Source: Aquila chrysaetos chrysaetos
Lineage: Eukaryota > Chordata > Aves > Accipitriformes > Accipitridae
NCBI RefSeq assembly: GCF_900496995.4
Contig: NC_044018.1
Span: 6,534,501 to 6,598,500 of the forward strand
Reading direction: 5' to 3'
Length of the DNA stretch: 64,000 nt
This document shows positions 27,001-37,396 of the stretch, piece by piece (the first letter of the stretch is position 1; every line of letters starts with the position of its first letter). Both the position numbers and the translations under genes were made by a program. Under the pieces are notes generated by a model that was given only the letters and a program-made list of their open reading frames with translations, did no database searches and had not been told where the DNA came from.

Positions 27001-30000
27001 AGAAAGGCTCTGGGCGCTGAGCTCCCCTTCTCCCCATTAACCACCCCTCTTATTTCAGGTTAGCCCATGTGGACCTTGCAGGCATTGCACAACCCTTTCT
27101 ACAACCAGACACCCCAAGAAATCCTTCCTCTGGCTGCAGCTTTGCTGGACTGAACAATGCTTTTTTTTTGTTTTCTTTTTACCTCACTCCTTCCCTATTT
27201 GCTCCTCTGTTACCCTTCCAACTCTGCTCTCGTTTCCCAGGTCTCTTCACCTGAACTCTCGGGCTCTGAGAAACCCTTATGCAGTCTTTGCTGGGTTCCA
27301 GCCGCTGCTCAACACGTATTTCAGGCAATGGGTCTTTCACGTTCTTGCTTTTCTACAGATCATAAGGAAGGTGGAGCCACCTGCTGGCTCTGTGGATTTT
27401 ATTTTGGGGCAGCTAAATAACAAGTATCCAGGGCATTACAGTCCAATTCTTCTATCCTGTGTTGTCTGGCAAAACCCTAAGAACAGATCACACTCAGCAC
27501 AGATTTACTGTGGATGACTCTTAGGGATTCTGTAGTTTATCAACTAGCCTATGACTTTTTTTCATTTTAGACAAATAGCAGCTGATTCGGATTTGATGAC
27601 CAGTGTCCATGACAGCCATGGCAGTGGGAAGAACATCCTGTTCCCCAAGGCTGCATCAGGGATGCAGTAGGGAGCCATGCATGCTTCATGCATGACTTGT
27701 ACACCCATGCCACCATGGGCACCCACGCCATTTAGTGGCCCACAGTCTGTACTGGTGCCAGTAGAGCACAGAAAAACAGGTCCATCCGTGCCCTCAGAAA
27801 CTTGAGCCCAGGTAAAAGACCACGGATGGATTCGGACAGGGAAATAACAAGAAAATATGAGCCAATATTACCATACCAGGCAGTGGTGTAGCACGCTACC
27901 AATTTGATGACTGTCCATTTTTTCACAAGAAGCAGATGTGACTTTGATCTCAGAAGACAGGTGGGGGAACACCATGGGATGTGGGGGTTTGCACCCCATT
28001 ATTGAGAGCAGTGGGACTGAGGGCTGGGAGGTTTCAAAGACCCTTTCCCCCACATTTTTCCCCAGTTAATCCAAATTGCAGTAATTGAAGTGACAGGTGC
28101 TCAGTGTTTTAGCTGCAGTAAAATGCTGTATCTTTGATGTATTATGCAGAAAAAGTCAGCAAAAGACAATCTGGATGTGACGTCTTAGAAATAGGTCCAA
28201 ACCAAAGGCAATATTCAACCTGTAGTCCTGATGGACAGGCAAGATACAGGTGTTGTCCCAGATGATCAGGAAGAAGGAGGAGTTAAAAGCTCTGTTGTTG
28301 TCATGTGAAACTATCAATAAAGGGATTTTTTTTTTTTTTCTACATGAAGGATGAAGTTCTGGCAGCAAAGTCAGTTGCAGAGGTCTTATTTAAGTTTTGG
28401 GCTAGGCTTGGCCCAAAACATGCAGGCAAAGTTTTCATCCTGCTGAAGATCAAGCATTTTGTCTGTTCTTACGTTCTTTATAAACATGTGAAGCTTTTAT
28501 GCCATCTTTTGGGAAACAGGGTTTGCTGGAAGATACTGTGTCTTCTTTTTTCTTCCAAATAGGTAATATAGACGTTTCTCCTAGCTGGGAGAAAGACCTT
28601 TAGATGAAACCCTGCCCACTCTGTGAGCCACCTGAAACTGTGAAGCAGCAATGAATATCCTGACACAGATTTTCTAAGACCTGAGAGCCTGAGCTCCACC
28701 TGCTTTACAGTAACATCTCTGCTCCCATATAGGATACCCATGCATTACAGATGTGCTGCAAAACTCCCTTACCTTACTAGGTCATTGAGGTCACCTGTGC
28801 CCTCCGTGCCCAGGTGTGCCATGTGCTCGTGTAGTTCCTTACACAAAGTGCCCGTGAACATGTGCAGATTAGAAGGACCCATTTTTCCCTTCATCATGCT
28901 GTAGAGGTTACCATAGTTCTGATAAAATGCTTCTGCAGGGACAGAAACTAAATACAAAAAGAAACAGAAATGTTTTGGAAAGTAGATGAAGTACATTTTC
29001 AGTGAAAGATAGAGTGAAAATTTTTACACGTAACTTGTGACTCTCATTTAAATGCCTTAACCGTCATTTTCCTAGAGTGAAATTCCCAGAAAGCTTTCTT
29101 CTAATCCTGTAAAGATTTTGGTGAGCCCTCTGCTTCTACCAGTTTGTGTAACATCTTCCTGTCTCATGAACCTTCAGTGCCAGAATCAACAACGCAGAGT
29201 TTTCCCCCAGCTTCAGTGTGGATGTACAGAGATGTGCATGCACTCCACAAAACTGACTGAAATGAAAAATAAATTAATCCAAGAAAAACAGTTTGAGTCT
29301 TCATGCTATAGTAGTGCATCCTCTCAGTCACACCAGGAGAGACTGAGAGAGCTGGGACTGTTCAGCCTGGAGAAGAGATGGCTCAGGGCGATCTTACCAG
29401 TGTGGATAAATATCTGGTGGTGGGAGTAAAGAAGATGAGGCCAATCTCTTCTCAGGACAGGAGGCAATGGGCACAAATGGGAATACAAGAGATTCCACAG
29501 AGACATAGGAAAGTTTTTATTATGAGGATGGTCAAACACAGGAACAGGTTGCCCAGGGTGGTTGAGGAGTCTCCATCCTTGGAGACACTCAAAACCCAAC
29601 TGGACACAGCCCTGAGCAACCTGCTGTCGCTGACACTGCTCCGAGCAGGGGCTTGGACTAGGCGATCTCCAGCAGTGCCTTCCAGCCACAGGGATTCTGT
29701 GATTCTGTGATTTAATCTTTCTGCCAACTTGCTTCTCTCTCATTTCACAGTCCAAAATTGCCAAACTACTCAAAGAATTCTTGTCTGTGCGATTCCACGT
29801 GGATATAAGCACACGAGCTGATGGAGCATGCCACTGTGGATGGGATATATACCTCATCCCTTTCTAATAACTGTTGTACTACAGGGTAACAACTAATTAT
29901 TGCTACAAGCTGATTTTCAAATTAAGTGATAGGACAACATACTATTGCTCCAAACCTGGTACACATCGGTGGAGTGTCTAGCCGCAGAAAAGGACCTGAT

Positions 30001-33000
30001 CTCAAACTGGAGTTGCCTGATGATAAAAGTAATAACAGTCCCTGGTTCAGAAACCTTTGATCCGTTGAGACTGAATCCAAATCACTTTGCAGGCTTACAG
30101 TGCTGGATCTTCACAAAGGAATTTAATTTCACCTTCATTTTGCAGCGTGGTCATGGGTCAAGATAAGCATTTCAAGCATGATCAAAAAGCCCATGGGCTT
30201 TGGATTGGGCTTTAATGTTCCTGGGTAACTAGATCTGATTTCCATTAAAAAAGAGCTAGGTCTCATTTACCTGCATTCTTGACAGCTGCTTGTACTGCCT
30301 GTTCAAAATTTAAGTCTTCAGATTTAAAAAATAATTCAGTTCCTTCTTCCTCAGTCACAAAAGTAAACCGTTTTCCCAGAGCGAATATTGTGAATATAGG
30401 CCCATACTGGAACAGACAAAGATTTCATATTACTGTTTTGTTAACATGTTTGATGGGAGCCCCAACAGGACTTCAGTGCTGCTGCGAGGTCAGGAGGAGG
30501 GAGGACCTGGTCCTTCCTGCTCTCTGTACACCTTGGCTCAGAAGTGCACAAAGATGAACATGAATCAGACCCGAATTTGTAGATTTACAGACCAGAAGGG
30601 AACATCACAGGGGCCTGTTGGACCTCCTGCAGAGTAGAAGAGATTCCTTCTCTGAGATTAACATTTTATATTTGAATTACATTACAGTTCAAACAATACA
30701 ACCTACCTGGATTTAAAGAACTCAAGTGATGGATTATCTACTGCATCTCTTGGCTGCCATAGCACAGTACCCACATTGCAGAAATCCATAATCCTACCTA
30801 TTTCAATCTACATTTTTTTTGACAAGAAGTTCCCACTCCTGCATCTTTTTACTGTTGGGGTTTTTTTTTTTCTTTTCTTTTCTAGTTTAAAGGTTCTGCT
30901 AATACCAACAATTTCTTTCTTGTACAGGTGTTTAAAGATTAATATCAAAATAGCTAACAAGTTTTGAGCAGAATAGATGGAGTTTATTGAGACTTATGTT
31001 CAGGGAAGGTTTTTGATGCATAAATCATTATTTCGTTTTCCCTTAATCTAATATCCTAGAGCCCTCTCAAAACTTTTTCAGCAGTAAGTATTAACTTCTG
31101 AATTCCTACATGTCATGGTTTAACCTTAGCCAGCAACTAAGTACCATGCAGCCACTCGCTCACTCCTCCAACCCACAGTGGGATGGGAGGAGAATTGGAA
31201 AAAAAGAAGTAAAACTCATGGGTTGAGATAAGAACAATTTAATAATCGAAATAAATAAATAAATAAATAAATAATGAAAAGGAAGATTACAAAAAGAGAG
31301 AGAAGTAAAACCCAGGAAAAGACAAGTGATACACAATGCAATTGCTCACCACCCGCTAACCGATGCCCAGCTAGTCCCCAAGCAGCGATCCGCCCCTCCT
31401 GGCCAACTCCCTGTATTTTATATACTGAGCATGACGTTCTATGGTATGGAATATTCCTTTGGTTGGTTCGGGTCAGCTGTCCTGGCCATGCTCCCTCCCA
31501 GCTTCTTGTGCACCTGCTCGCTTGCAGAGCACGGGAAACTGAAAAATCCTCAACTTAGGATAACCGCTACTTAGCAACAACTAAAACATCAGTGTCTTAT
31601 CAATGTTATTCTCATCTCATACTAAATCCAAAATACAGCACTGTACCAGCTACTAGGAAGAAAATTAACTCTATCTTAGCTGAAACCAGGACACTATATT
31701 ATGAAAAAGAACACTGATATTTGTAGAGACTCTAAATGAGCAAACAAATATGCAACATCTACTGGCTGTCAGATGTAGGTATAAAAAATTGAAATTAGGA
31801 AATGAAGCACCTTTAGCATCTTCTTCTTAGTCAAGGCAATTTCTGCTCACAGGCAAAAGCCTTAGAAATCAAAAGCCCAGCATTTAGATTTATATGCACA
31901 CCACCTTCTTTTGGCAAAGTTGTTGTACATATGGAAAGGTTTAAGGCTTTCATAAAGTCTCTAGACACATCAAGGAACTTGATTTTCTTTTTCAGGATAC
32001 ATTGCTGACAAGGGTGAGAAAAGTTTTCTGTTGATCTGTTTGGAATATTGAAAAGCCTTGAATCCACCTTGCTCACATGGTTTATGCCATTGACTTTAAC
32101 CATTTCTTTTGTCTGTGTCTGTATTGTAAAGCCTGCTTCATCAAAAGCTCTTTGAAGCTGAGGAAAAGATTCCTCTTGACATCAATTGAATTTTGATTGT
32201 GTCCTTCAACTGTAAATTATTAAAGAAAGAATTACAGTTTAAACTCTCTGGGTGATAATAAAATATTGTTTTAATACAGCTGAATTGCTAAGGTTGCTTT
32301 TTTATGGATAACATCATGTCCTCATGATCAGGCTGGATAAAAATCAGTGAATTTGTACTGTGTTTGTTTTTAAATTAGATTTTTTAAGTTTTAAATTAAC
32401 ATTACAATGTGCTTAAACTAATTTAAAAATAAAATTAAATTTGAACTAATAGCAACCTGCAATAACACTTAATTATTCAATTAAGGTCACATTCAATTAA
32501 AGATTGGAACACTTTATTTTAGATGATTACATGTGAGCAAGATGCCTAAGCTCCCATTATAGACAATAGAGATCGAGTCTATGCAGTCAGGGGAGCCTAA
32601 AAACCGGTTCATCTGACCAGCTACTGCATACCTCTATTTTTGAAACTGAGCTGAACTGCCCTTAAACTCCACTGATAAGACTGACTGGTTTCATTTTTAG
32701 CTAGTTTTTGCAAGTAGTGGGCTGTGCGATCCTTCAGTATTGAACACTTGAAGCTGAATGTATTGCATCAGTAGCAGGTGATATCATCACTGAATGAAAA
32801 TGGGAAAGTGGGGTTTATGCCAGTTAGTATTAGCTGCCTAGAAATTAAACATCTAATCTAAATTAATCATGTCGGCTCTCTCTACCAGACAGACATAGAG
32901 AAAGGAAGGCATGTCCAGGGGGTAAATCCTCACACCTGTCTTTCTTTGGTAAGTTTTTCAGGATGGAAAAAGTTGCCTGCCAAGCATGCCTGTGTCTCTC

Positions 33001-33553
33001 GAATGTTGAGGGACACCAGCTGGTACTCAGAAATCTCACCTAACTTTAGGCATCCAAATAATTAGTCTCCTGGTCCCAGCGCCTGGCACAGGGCTTTCCA
33101 CATTATCTGAAACCAAGATTAACACATAGCCAGACTGCAAAAGCAAAACAGCAGAGGTGCTGGGTCCAGACAGGATGATCACAGCACAGAGATCATGCCT
33201 GGATCAGATCCACAACTTAGCAACATTACTGGTACAAAGCCAATCCTTCACCAGCTAAATGCTCCTGATGTCATAAAATGCGACAGGAAAGGGGCAAACT
33301 TAATGCCGAAGTTTCCCCTCGCAGGCAGCCAGCCTGAGCACTCACCCACGAGCAGGCATGCCACCACAGCCATTACCTTGCTTCTAGCTTGCTCTATAAA
33401 CTCCAGAGGAGCCTTCCCGAACTGAAACGCAGCTCCAAACCAAGGGATCCAGCTCCTGATGCAAGGAGGGGAGCTCGGGTTTCTCAGCTGAAACAAAACA
33501 GCCTTGACAATAAGAAGTCCCAGGACTGCTGCCAAGAGGAAAGCAAGAGCCAT
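11989..33553 (-). CDS. CYP39A1: CYP39A1, oxysterol 7-alpha-hydroxylase (cytochrome P450 39A1), complete, 12 coding exons
   Basis: An ER-anchored P450 that in mammals 7-alpha-hydroxylates 24-hydroxycholesterol in bile-acid synthesis. The twelve exons (33553-33377, 30406-30271, 28947-28773, 26745-26596, 25744-25651, 24153-24055, 22159-22069, 21005-20872, 20007-19912, 16991-16903, 13276-13189, 12060-11989) sum to 1,401 nt, 466 aa plus stop; the human protein is about 469 aa. All introns are GT-AG and every phase matches. Visible features are an N-terminal membrane anchor (residues 2-20), a proline-rich hinge, an I helix with WASQANAVP (265-283) carrying Asn274 where most P450s have Thr (as in the CYP7/8/39 group), ExxR at E331-R334, a DRW meander at 385-387, and the heme loop [11 protein letters not shown] with ligand Cys411. 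The start is the only ATG preceding the anchor and has a good context (aaaATGg). The introns hold a large CR1, a second CR1 and a solo LTR. Confidence 0.96.
13189..13276 (-). CDS. CYP39A1: CYP39A1 exon 11
   Basis: Acceptor TTGCAG|GTGG, donor GGAG|GTAAAA. Encodes [20 protein letters not shown] and VLLDAVPKE. 88 nt, ends in phase 0. A decayed copy lies at 36000-36077. Confidence 0.93.
16903..16991 (-). CDS. CYP39A1: CYP39A1 exon 10 (heme-binding loop)
   Basis: Acceptor CCACAG|GATCG, donor GGAAG|GTCAGT. Encodes [17 protein letters not shown] followed by [13 protein letters not shown], with the heme-ligand cysteine. 89 nt, ends in phase 2. A decayed copy of this exon lies at 36834-36922. Confidence 0.95.
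18411..19642 (-). mobile_element. CR1 LINE, 5'-truncated, with reverse-transcriptase remnant
   Basis: Lies in CYP39A1 intron 9. Read on the minus strand, it begins inside the CR1 reverse transcriptase ([36 protein letters not shown], 19642-19262), shifts frame ([20 protein letters not shown]) and ends in the CR1 3' tail, seen on the plus strand as gaatcatagaatcatttagg at 18411. Frameshifts show it is inactive. Confidence 0.93.
19912..20007 (-). CDS. CYP39A1: CYP39A1 exon 9
   Basis: Acceptor TTTCAG|AATTTC, donor AAACCT|GTAAGT. Encodes 32 residues from [18 protein letters not shown] to DPDVFKP. 96 nt. Confidence 0.95.
20872..21005 (-). CDS. CYP39A1: CYP39A1 exon 8 (K helix, ExxR)
   Basis: Acceptor GACAG|GTAAAG, donor TTCAG|GTGAGA. 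Contains [20 protein letters not shown] with the E-x-x-R pair (E331, R334) that stabilises the P450 core. 134 nt. Confidence 0.95.
22069..22159 (-). CDS. CYP39A1: CYP39A1 exon 7
   Basis: Acceptor GTTTAG|ACTGC, donor GCAG|GTAATA. Encodes [16 protein letters not shown] and ASVFGKA. 91 nt, ends in phase 1. Confidence 0.94.
24055..24153 (-). CDS. CYP39A1: CYP39A1 exon 6 (start of I helix)
   Basis: Acceptor TAACAG|ACACTA, donor CCT|GTAAGT. Encodes 33 residues from [11 protein letters not shown] to [10 protein letters not shown]. The Asn in ANAVP replaces the usual I-helix Thr. Confidence 0.94.
25651..25744 (-). CDS. CYP39A1: CYP39A1 exon 5
   Basis: Acceptor TTACAG|GAAC, donor CAAG|GTAAAC. Encodes [19 protein letters not shown], nearly the mammalian sequence. 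94 nt, ends in phase 0. Confidence 0.93.
26596..26745 (-). CDS. CYP39A1: CYP39A1 exon 4
   Basis: Acceptor TTGCAG|GCATG, donor TGAG|GTAACA. Encodes [15 protein letters not shown] and [17 protein letters not shown]. 150 nt. Confidence 0.95.
28773..28947 (-). CDS. CYP39A1: CYP39A1 exon 3
   Basis: Acceptor TTTAG|TTTCTG, donor AAG|GTAAGG. Contains [16 protein letters not shown] and [14 protein letters not shown]. 175 nt, ends in phase 2. Confidence 0.95.
29331..29712 (+). mobile_element. CR1 LINE 3' fragment
   Basis: Lies in CYP39A1 intron 2. It shows the CR1 3' UTR signature: gggactgttcagcctggaga, ggaacaggttgcccaggg, and the terminal gattctgtgattctgtga. Confidence 0.9.
30271..30406 (-). CDS. 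CYP39A1: CYP39A1 exon 2
   Basis: Acceptor TTCCAG|TAT, donor GCAG|GTAAAT. Encodes [20 protein letters not shown], a hallmark block of the family. 136 nt, ends in phase 1. Confidence 0.95.
31111..31693 (+). mobile_element. Solo LTR of an avian endogenous retrovirus
   Basis: Lies in CYP39A1 intron 1. It starts tgtcatggtttaacc and ends gaaaccaggaca, so has TG...CA ends, and lacks internal retroviral sequence. The flanks are ctaca and ctata, a 5-bp target duplication with one mismatch. An AAAT microsatellite lies inside it. It contains no coding sequence. Confidence 0.85.
31248..31274. repeat. (AAAT)n microsatellite inside the LTR
   Basis: Between six and seven AAAT/ATAA units run within the solo LTR. 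Confidence 0.85.
33377..33553 (-). CDS. CYP39A1: CYP39A1 exon 1 (residues 1-59)
   Basis: Begins [17 protein letters not shown] (signal anchor), then [10 protein letters not shown] and [15 protein letters not shown], matching the CYP39A1 N-terminus. Donor AAG|GTAATG, phase 0. Confidence 0.95.
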
Positions 33554-34335
33554 TTTGCCTCTTCGCTGCCTGCCGCAGCGGCTGCTCCGCCTGCCACAGC
33601 ACCCAGCACGGCTGGCTGGATTACCCAAGTCAATGAATACGGCCTCTTCTGTCAGTCCTGCCAGCTGATCGCTGCCAAGGAGACAAGCTGTCAAAGCACC
33701 AAGCAGTCCAGGGGACAAGCCCTTGTTTTGGAAAAAGCAGAGCCAATCCTCTGCTCTGGGATGAGTGCCAACTCCACTGCTTGCAAAACTTAGATGTTGC
33801 TGTGACAAATCCTTGAACTTTGCACCAGCTGCGGGAAGGCTACCCCCAAGGCAGCCAGGGACACAGCCAGGCACACCGTGGCAAAGTAGTGCATCGCTTT
33901 CTTCAGTTAAAAAAATTATTTTTTGGCAATATCAGGATTATAAAGCAGAGAGGCTGTGATTTGCAGACATAGAGCTTTCAGCAAGGCAGATGGCAAGAAA
34001 ATTCTGCAGGCATCACCTGAAGCAGTAAGCCTTATGAAAGGTATCTCTCACCTGTCTGAGATCATCTCGTTAAAGGCTAGATGTGTGTCCAGTGTCTGAG
34101 GAGCAGAGAAAGGCTTTGGAGGTTGAACTGACAATTCAAAACCTGCTGGTGGCCCCTATAATATCACTGCAGTGTCAGAAGATAAGATTTCAGAGAGGTC
34201 AGATTGGTTTCTTCGCATGCGTGAAGTGGCGCACCAAAAATACGTACAGAATTCATTAAGTATAAAAAAACCTAGGAAGTTCTCTCACAGCCTACCCCTG
34301 CACCCCCTCAGCAAGTCTGAAGACAATGCAAAACC

Positions 34336-35240
34336 AGAAAGAGTAGTTGATAGACCAGATGGGTGTGCTGCCATTCAGAGGAACCTCGACAGGCTGGAGA
34401 AATGGGCAAACAGGGACTTATCATAGAATACCAGGTTGGAAGGGACCTCAAGGATCATCTGGTCCAATCTTCCTTGGCAAAAAAGTGACATCATGAAGTT
34501 CAGCAAAGGGAAATGCCAAGTCCTCCCCCTGGGTAAGAAGAACCCCACGTACCAGTACAGACTGGGGGCCACCTGGGGGGAAAGCAGCTTTGCAGATCTG
34601 GGGGTCCTGGTGGACACCATGTTGAACACGAGTCAGAAACGTGGCTTTGCACTCACTAGCACCCTGGGCTGCATTAGGAAGAGCGTGACCAGCAGGACAA
34701 GGGAGGTGATCCTCCTCATCTGCTCAGTGCTGGAGAGATCCATGCAGAGTGCTGGGTCCAGTTGTAGGCTCCCCAGTGCAACAGAGGCATGGACAGACTG
34801 GAGTGAGCCAGTGAAGTGCCAAGAAGTTCATAAAGGGGCTGGAGCATCTCTCCTATGAAGAAAGGCTGAGACACCTGGGACTGTTCAGCTTGGAGAAGAG
34901 AAGGTTCAGGGGATCTTATCCGTGTGTATGAACACCTGAAGGCAGAGTGCAGAGAGGATGGAGCCAGGCTCTTTTCAGTGGTGCCCAGTGAAAGGGCAAG
35001 AGGCAGTGGGCACAAACAAATACAGAAAATTCCACTTAAAATTATTTTTTTATCATGATGGTGGTCAGACACTGGAACAGGTTGCATGGAGAGGCTGGGG
35101 AGTCCTGGGAGACATTCAAAACTAGCTGGACACAGCCCTGAGAGCCTGCTCTAGGTGACCCTGCTTTGAGCAGGGTCTTGGACTAGCCAGTCTCCAGGTC
35201 CCTTCCAGCCTCAGCCAGGGTTTTTTTGTGATTTTGTCTT
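34336..35240 (+). mobile_element. CR1 LINE fragment with an inserted CR1 tail
   Basis: It encodes frameshifted pieces of the CR1 reverse-transcriptase end (NLDRLEKWANRD, then MKFSKGKCQVLPLGKK) followed by the 3' UTR (gggactgttcagcttggaga, ggaacaggttgcatgg). The coding match is broken at 34421-34484 by a reverse-oriented CR1 tail. Confidence 0.88.
34421..34484 (-). mobile_element. Very short CR1 3' tail nested in another CR1
   Basis: The plus strand reads tcatagaataccaggttgga then agggacctcaaggatcat, the reverse complement of a CR1 3' end. It interrupts the reading of the surrounding plus-strand CR1 between the codons for NRD and MKFSKG. Confidence 0.75.
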
Positions 35241-35999
35241 CTTTAGCTCTGGCTCTTTGTCCAAATGTGTTCTTCTGCTAAGTCCCCAGGACCTGATCCT
35301 CAGGCCCAGATTCCTTGGTTGAACAAGCCCTGCTAAGCCTTTCTAGCTCTTCATCTGTTTGCTCCATAGACAAGCATCCAGCTGTACATCACATCTTACA
35401 CTTCTCCCTTTACTCAAATACTACCTTCACACACGTGTTTCCTTTTTAATCAGTCTCAGCCTCTCTGGCTCTGCCCCCAAAACTGTTTCCCCACGTGCTT
35501 CCTCCTGAACCCTACATAGTTCTGTCCCATTCTCTTTGTACCTGTGCTCCCAGATCTCACCAGAATAAAACCACGCTGGTGCCTGAGTAAGAGAGAGACC
35601 TGAACTGTGCTTGAACTTGTCCTCATGTATATTTTTATAAAATGTCAATAAGTACTAACCCAGAAGCCTTACCCACTCACTAGCTTTATGCATTTTACTA
35701 GGAGAAGGTTATAGTTCTTCGCTACTATATTTTGTAAGACCGTAGCATGGGAACACCACACTGTTTGTATGGTGCACAATTTGTACATCAGTTTGTACAA
35801 ACATGATTATTCCATTAAAAGTGTCTCCCTTCCTATACAGGAATAGTTGCACAGACAGGAACCTTTGTACCTGTGCAGACAGACAGTACAGTAAAAGTAG
35901 CACAGCAGAAATACACCTGATGGTAGGAGGTTAAGAGCTGTGAAAAACAGTTCTGTGGCCTTCATTAAACAGTCATGCTGAAATACAGTGGGATGTTAC

Positions 36000-36077
36000 C
36001 TACGCTGGTCATAGGTGCAGAAGCCCAAATGTGTGAACTGTGACAAGTAGGATGTGGATCTCCATTTCGCAAACTGT
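36000..36077 (-). pseudogene. Decayed copy of CYP39A1 exon 11
   Basis: On the minus strand an acceptor-like TTCTTCCAG precedes a 78-nt stretch aligning to exon 11 (TTTGC..ATGG(A/G)(A/G)ATCCA, encoding F-A-x-M-E-I), then GTAG|GTAAC. The flank past the donor also aligns (plus strand aaatacagtgggatgttacc versus aaatacatggatcttttacc). It is 10 nt shorter than the real exon, so the frame is broken. It lies 757 bp downstream, in minus-strand order, of the exon 10 copy. Confidence 0.65.
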
Positions 36078-36833
36078 CTGGAAGAAACAGATAAATCACT
36101 TTTAACTGTGATATTATTACACTTCTGTGTTTAGCTATCACAGCCATTTGTATGTGTATTTCCTGGTTTTATTTTACCCATTAAATTCTTTCTTTTCCTA
36201 CAAAGGGTTAAAGTGATAAAAGAGCTAAAGGCCTTGTAATATTGGAGTATACTTTAATTACACACACAGCCTGATTAGTGAGTTTAACGTGATCTATGTA
36301 TACGGGTACGACAAGCCCTCAAGCCTCTGTGGAGAAAGACATTCATTAAAGGCTTTTGTGTTTGGTTTGGACATTTTTTGTTTGTTTGTTTAGCTTCTGC
36401 TTCTAGGGCACAATTTGGTGAAGGACACGAGACGCTACTGAAAGGCACTATTGGGAGGAGGACACAACCAGTACGATGGTGCGATAGTCTTTCCTCAGAC
36501 TAGGTCCTAGTCCTGGGCAGATAATAGTTAATGGTCTTTCCAATGTAAACTAAGACAGTCACCACTGAGGGAAGCAGGTGAGAGGACCGGGGCAGCCTGG
36601 CTGCCTTTCTCTGGCAGCACACAGCCCTCCCAGACCCTGCTGCTGTGTTTCCACCGCATCTGAAGTCCACACTCCCTCCCTGCATATGCAACCTTCGATC
36701 AAACTGGCTTTGGACAGAAACCACAAAATGCTGTCTCACTGACAACTGAAATAAATAAATAGGAAGGGTCCTCTCTGCTGGAGCTGTGTCCCTCAGGATC
36801 TGGGGATATATAAACTCCAGCTGTTTGATCCAC

Positions 36834-36922
36834 CTCCGTGAGCACTGGCCCTTCTCTGCTCCACAAATGACAGAGCTGTCCACGCAAGTGTCCGTCTCGA
36901 GGTCAGGGTCATTTCAAAGATC
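36834..36922 (-). pseudogene. Decayed copy of CYP39A1 exon 10
   Basis: Exactly 89 nt like the real exon 10, with CCCACAG before it and GT after it. By hand, about 56 of 89 bases match. The reading has TGA at codon 3 (where the gene has TGG) and keeps DSSV and GQCSR where the gene has DSFV and HQCPGR. Homology runs on into both introns (for example ctaaaaatgacc...gga.agct at about 16.85-17.08 kb versus 36.78-37.02 kb), so this is a DNA-level duplicate, not a retrocopy. It cannot encode a working heme loop. Confidence 0.82.
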
Positions 36923-37094
36923 CTGTGGGAAGAGAAAATTCTTGCTCACTGCCATCCTCAAATCAGTCTGGTTTAAAGAAGAACTTATTTCCCCAGACTA
37001 AAAATGACCACGGAGAGCTGCTCTCTCCACAGGATGCCGCAGTGTTTGGGGTTTATTTTCAGGAGGGATCTAGTTGTTGTTTTCCACCCCCTAA

Positions 37095-37396
37095 AGCATG
37101 GTTATAGAGAAGACAGAGTGAGACTATCCCCAGAGGTGTACATCTAAGGGATGAGAGGCAACAGACATAAGATGCAATGTGGGAAATTCTGACCAAATAT
37201 AAGGAAAAAATGTTCACAAAGTGGTTAAGCACCAGAGCGGGCTGCAGTTGTGAAATCCCCATCCTTGGAGGTTTTCAGAAGGTGACCAAACCAAGACCCT
37301 GGGCGACCTGATGTAACTCTGAAGCTATCCCTGCTCTGAGCAGAGGATTGTACTAGATGACCCCTAGAGGTCCTCTCCAACCTAAATTATGAACCG
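37095..37396 (+). mobile_element. Diverged CR1 3' fragment
   Basis: It carries the CR1 3' UTR order: gatgagaggcaacagac, atccttggaggttttcag, agaggattgtactagatgac, and the end gaggtcctctccaacctaaa. It is older looking than the CR1 in CYP39A1 intron 9. Confidence 0.82.

Noticed and set aside
32380-32500. AT-rich stretch with repeated attaa words, considered as a matrix-attachment site
   Set aside because: Composition alone is not evidence and no defined motif is present.
33389-33793. 134-codon plus-strand open frame over CYP39A1 exon 1
   Set aside because: It is the antisense shadow of a well-supported exon.
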